Positions 61,181 to 64,000 of a stretch of DNA of 64,000 nt are shown here, one piece after another. This DNA is from Pseudoclavibacter sp. CFCC 11306 (GTDB lineage: Bacteria; Actinomycetota; Actinomycetes; Actinomycetales; Microbacteriaceae). The translations under genes were made by a program, and so were the position numbers. Location of the stretch: positions 1 through 64,000 of the forward strand of contig NZ_WBKF01000001.1 in assembly GCF_008831235.1 (NCBI RefSeq). The letters run 5' to 3'. A model generated the notes under the pieces. That model did no database searches and was not told where the DNA came from. It saw only the letters and a program-made list of their open reading frames with translations. The first letter of the stretch is position 1, and every line of letters starts with the position of its first letter.

Positions 61181-61753
61181 GTGACGATGACAGAGACTGT
61201 GACCGATCTGAACATCCGCCTGGCGACGATTGACGACGCTCAGGCGTGCGCCGAAGTGTACCGTCCGTACGTCGAACACACCTCGTTCACCTTCGAGACG
61301 ATCGCTCCGACGACCGAGATGGTCGCCGAGCGCATGCAGGGAGCCCTCGAGCACTACGCATGGGTGGTCGCCGAACGCGACGGCCAGGTCGTCGGGTACG
61401 CATATGCGCACGAGTTCAGCGACAGACCCGCCTATGACTGGACCTGCGAAACCAGCGTGTACGTGTCGGTCGACGAACGCCGTGGAGGCGTGGGCCGTGC
61501 GATGTACGACGCCATGATGGATCGTCTGGCCGAGCGCGGCTACCGACGCGTCATCGCGAACGTGGTCAGCGAGAACGAGGCCAGCATCCGCATGCACAAG
61601 CGCATGGGGTTTCGTGAGGTCGGCCGCTTCGAACGGGTCGGCTGGAAGTTCGACGAGTGGCACGACGTCACCTGGCTCGAACTCGACCTCGACGACGATC
61701 ATCCCGCCGAGGCCGGCATGGCCCGCCCCGCCATGCTGCCGAAGCACCTCTGA
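61181..61753 (+). CDS. GNAT acetyltransferase, phosphinothricin acetyltransferase-like
   Basis: A 190-residue GNAT enzyme of the PAT/bar-like subfamily. The acetyl-CoA loop is the VDERRGGVGRAMYDAMM segment (Q/RxxGxG/A type), and VVSENEASIRMHKRMGFREVGRF is the family's C-terminal signature. Such enzymes acetylate phosphinothricin, methionine sulfoximine or related amines; the natural substrate here is unknown. The start is GTG 61181, with a second ATG at 61187. Confidence 0.87.
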   Translation: MTMTETVTDLNIRLATIDDAQACAEVYRPYVEHTSFTFETIAPTTEMVAERMQGALEHYAWVVAERDGQVVGYAYAHEFSDRPAYDWTCETSVYVSVDERRGGVGRAMYDAMMDRLAERGYRRVIANVVSENEASIRMHKRMGFREVGRFERVGWKFDEWHDVTWLELDLDDDHPAEAGMARPAMLPKHL

Positions 61754-61901
61754 GACCCCTCTGACCTGGCTCGCACCGAACCGGCGATCCTGATGCCCCT
61801 TCGGTGATTGCAGACGCACGGCTGCTGCTCAGACACGGCACAGCATCAGGCGGCACCCTGTAGTCGGGGACCGCATGCTGCGGCTCCCGGCAGGAGGAGT
61901 C

Positions 61902-63092
61902 ATGCAGTTCAGCGAATTCGTGCAGGCGTATCACCGCGAAGTCCCACCGACGCACACCGCGACAGCTGGGGCAAGCCTCCCAGCGAAGACGCAGCGCGAA
62001 CTCGACTCCATCATGGGTCAGGGGAGGGCCCACGCCGAGCGCTGGGGCGGTCTTCTGCACGACTGTCTCAGCGGCAGAGCCATCGGCATCTCGAAGCGTC
62101 AGCTCGACGCCGAGGCACAGGCCTACCTGCGCTGGTTCGCCGCGGCCGGAGATCGACTCGTCGCGCTGTCAGTCGAGATCGCAAACGAGCAGGCGGCCTC
62201 TGACGTCGATTGCTCTGGCGGGCCGGCTGAAGGAGTGACCGCACCTCAGCAGATCGAATCGGCGAAGGTGCTCCACGCGCTGACCGAATTCAGCTTTCAC
62301 CGACTGAACGCCAGATGTCTGCCGATGTGGAGCGCACTGCTCTTCGACGAGTGCACGTCTCGAAGCATCCGCCGCACGGTGGCGCGGGCGCGGTTCGAAC
62401 TCTCCAGTGACGTCCTGCTGTTCTCTGCAGTGCGCGAACAGGCCCTGGGCAGCATGGCCCAAGACGATGCTGAGACGAGACAGCTGCGCAGATGGCACAC
62501 GGGAATGCTCACAGAGATCGACGCGATGATCGCCCTGCTCGAAGTGTCGTGTCGGTCACCTCAGACGGTGGTGCTTCCCGCCCCGCCGCAGTTCGAACGA
62601 TTCGCCGGCGGAGCGAACGCCGACATGATCGTGATCGACACCGCAGCGCACGAAGTGATCGGCGTCCAGGTCAAGTCGAGCCGCTCGTGGCGTCAGGCAG
62701 ACCATTACGACGCCCGCCGCGTCGTCATGCTCGACGGCGTGCTGCACCTGGAGAACTCGCGAGTGATGCGTACCGACGCCCGACGGTCAGACCGCCGGGC
62801 GGTCTCATGGCCGGGCCTCGTCGGCGCGCATTATCTTCGAGCTCTGCCGGTCGGCCGCGTCGAGAAGGGCTGGGCGACACGACGCCAGGCGCTGAACATG
62901 AAAATCGCCGCGCGACACTATGCCGGCGAGATGACCGATCGCAACGCCGAAGCGTTCGAGAACTGCGTACGACTGGTGCAGCAGGCACTCGGAACGACTG
63001 GAGTCACCGGAGCGACCGGACGGATGCGCGTCGGCGATGGAGCGCAAGGCCGCTCGACAGCGCCCGACCGTCTGAGGGCGTCTCTGGCCTGA
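61902..63092 (+). CDS. Unrecognised protein with a PD-(D/E)XK-like motif
   Basis: I do not recognise this 396-residue protein. It has no signal peptide or membrane segment. The N-terminal ~215 residues are Ala/Arg/Leu-rich and look helical. At 241-258 the pattern Asp-Met-Ile-Val-Ile-Asp...Gly-Val-Gln-Val-Lys (Asp241, Gln256, Lys258), followed by Ser-Ser, matches the D...(E/Q)xK core of PD-(D/E)XK nucleases. The C-terminal ~140 residues are basic. ATG 61902 follows GGAGGAG. It is not flanked by a methylase, helicase or mobile element, so any nuclease role is inference. Gene reality is well supported by the start signal and codon pattern. Confidence 0.75.
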   Translation: MQFSEFVQAYHREVPPTHTATAGASLPAKTQRELDSIMGQGRAHAERWGGLLHDCLSGRAIGISKRQLDAEAQAYLRWFAAAGDRLVALSVEIANEQAASDVDCSGGPAEGVTAPQQIESAKVLHALTEFSFHRLNARCLPMWSALLFDECTSRSIRRTVARARFELSSDVLLFSAVREQALGSMAQDDAETRQLRRWHTGMLTEIDAMIALLEVSCRSPQTVVLPAPPQFERFAGGANADMIVIDTAAHEVIGVQVKSSRSWRQADHYDARRVVMLDGVLHLENSRVMRTDARRSDRRAVSWPGLVGAHYLRALPVGRVEKGWATRRQALNMKIAARHYAGEMTDRNAEAFENCVRLVQQALGTTGVTGATGRMRVGDGAQGRSTAPDRLRASLA

Positions 63093-63156
63093 ACAGAGCC
63101 GACCGCCTGAAGAGCTGGCCGCCTGCACAGGGCTGGCCGCCTGAACAGAGCCGACG
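63087..63156. repeat. Four-unit ~17-bp tandem repeat
   Basis: Four imperfect units of GCCTGAACAGAGCCGACC type run from the last codons of the 396-residue gene into the intergenic region. The first and last units share the exact 16-mer CCTGAACAGAGCCGAC (63088-63103 and 63140-63155). Confidence 0.75.
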
Positions 63157-63159
63157 AAG

Positions 63160-63205
63160 ATCGCCCGCTGCACAGCTGCTCAGTGAGCAGAGTGCGGCGG
63201 GCGAT
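63160..63205. terminator. Terminator between convergent genes
   Basis: ATCGCCCGC (63160-63168) pairs with GCGGGCGAT (63197-63205); an inner CTGCT/AGCAG stem closes the hairpin. It is followed by TTTC on the + strand. Confidence 0.75.
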
Positions 63206-63211
63206 TTCGGT

Positions 63212-64000
63212 TCACCGTTGTGTGAGGTCGTAGACGGTCACTCCGTCGATGGTCTGAGCTGCGAAGTTCTGCTGCACCCACGACTCGATCTCAGAGGACG
63301 CCGATGATCCTCCGTTGGGCGCTCCCATGGAACCCCCGGCGATGTAGAAGTGGATCTCGCCATCGTCGACGTACTGCTGGAACAGCTGCAGCGTCGGGAA
63401 CGGGTCGCTGCCGTTGAACCCGCCGATCGGCATGACCGGCACGTCGGCGGCGAGCTGATACGAGGCCGCGTTCTGCGACCCTGTCGTGGCGGCCGCCCAC
63501 CGGAAGGCGGTGGAATCATCTCGCAGCATCTCTGTGATCTGATCCGAGACCGTGGTGCCGCCGAGAAGCCCGCCACCCATGCGGCCTTCGGCGCGTCTTC
63601 CGGCCGATCCCGCACTCGGCGGCTGGGTACCCGAGCCGTCCGGTGAGGTGCCCGGAGCGTTCGGTGCCGAGTCGGCACCGTCAGCTGCGCCTGCTCCAGG
63701 CTGCGGCATGCCTTGTCCGCCGCCCATACCGCCGCCCATACCGTCTCCCATACCGCCTCCCATGCCGCCTCCTGGGCCTCGCATGCTGCCAGACTGCACG
63801 GCAGGGCCCGCGGTGATGATCGAGCCGGTGTACCCCTGCTGCACGGTGTAGACCGTGTAGCTCGTCGGCCCGGCGAGGCAGACGACGACTGCGGCGACTG
63901 CGCTGCGCACGGCCAGCTTTCGCGAATCGGGAACCCAGGCGCTGGCCGCCAGTCCGATCGCCGAGGCCGCGCCGAGCACGAGAACCGGCCAGCGAAGCAG
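63212..64000 (-). CDS. GT39-type membrane glycosyltransferase, C-terminal part (cut by window edge)
   Basis: An open frame that continues past position 64000; only the last ~262 residues are seen. Two hydrophobic segments near the edge are followed by a Gly/Met-rich low-complexity loop (repeats of GGGMG) and a Pro/Ser/Gly linker. An exposed C-terminal domain follows with YQLAADVPVMPIGGFNGSDPFPTLQLFQQYVDDGEIHFYIAGG. This end is typical of actinobacterial GT39/ArnT-like mannosyl- or arabinosyltransferase-family proteins (YkcA/B-like). The lipid donor and acceptor are unknown. Confidence 0.78.
   Translation of the reverse strand: MLRWPVLVLGAASAIGLAASAWVPDSRKLAVRSAVAAVVVCLAGPTSYTVYTVQQGYTGSIITAGPAVQSGSMRGPGGGMGGGMGDGMGGGMGGGQGMPQPGAGAADGADSAPNAPGTSPDGSGTQPPSAGSAGRRAEGRMGGGLLGGTTVSDQITEMLRDDSTAFRWAAATTGSQNAASYQLAADVPVMPIGGFNGSDPFPTLQLFQQYVDDGEIHFYIAGGSMGAPNGGSSASSEIESWVQQNFAAQTIDGVTVYDLTQR

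Noticed and set aside
63715-63780. Minisatellite-like repeats of a GGCGGTATGG type
   Set aside because: They are in frame and encode the Gly/Met-rich loop typical of this glycosyltransferase family.

Overview
The window is a contiguous piece of a high-GC actinobacterial chromosome. The gene order from the HAD phosphatase to der (HAD, small ORF, tlyA, nadK, recN, pyrG, NUDIX, xerD, parA, scpA, scpB, RsuA-type synthase, tyrA, cmk, der) follows the conserved actinobacterial block known as Rv1692-Rv1713 in Mycobacterium tuberculosis. The tyrA insertion and the absence of mycolate or mycobacterial genes point to a Micrococcales-like organism. I do not commit to a genus. RamB-controlled glyoxylate-cycle genes indicate growth on acetate or fatty acids.

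Layout. 1-86: 3' end of a 5S rRNA and its terminator. 0.15-16.4 kb: amidase, then the housekeeping block (RNA modification, NAD(P), DNA repair, CTP, chromosome segregation, aromatic amino acids, ribosome assembly). 16.4-28.9 kb: PPK2 and MYG1 back to back, a divergent two-component pair, YigZ, PdxK, Ppx/GppA, MurI, NUDIX, a large DEAD-box helicase and ahpCD. 29-33.9 kb: a probable exopolysaccharide locus with two GH26-like glycosidases and a cellulose-synthase-like GT2 fused to a STAS domain. 34.2-38.5 kb: beta-phosphoglucomutase with a GH65 phosphorylase, then a CitE-like lyase. 38.6-41.9 kb: PEP synthase and its regulatory kinase/phosphatase. 42-46.4 kb: CPBP protease, double-hotdog thioesterase, antiporter, MFS carrier. 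46.4-51.8 kb: aceB, aceA, divergent ramB and an RraA-like gene. 51.8-61.7 kb: nadE, AI-2E-type permease, PfpI, DedA, copper ATPase and chaperone with a CsoR-like operator, VOC protein, FNT channel, GNAT. 61.9-64 kb: an unrecognised protein with a PD-(D/E)XK-like motif, a short tandem repeat, and the 3' end of a GT39-type membrane glycosyltransferase cut by the window edge.

The strongest window-wide signal is regulatory. About 20 genes have a -10 hexamer (TAGACT, TAGGAT, TAGAAT and similar) exactly 6-8 nt before their ATG or GTG and no Shine-Dalgarno sequence, which is the signature of leaderless mRNAs. Three of these -10 boxes are built on the TAG stop codon of the preceding gene. Other genes (ahpC, the polysaccharide genes, ace genes, copper genes) have good Shine-Dalgarno sequences instead. 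I saw no CRISPR array, insertion sequence, prophage or tRNA gene.
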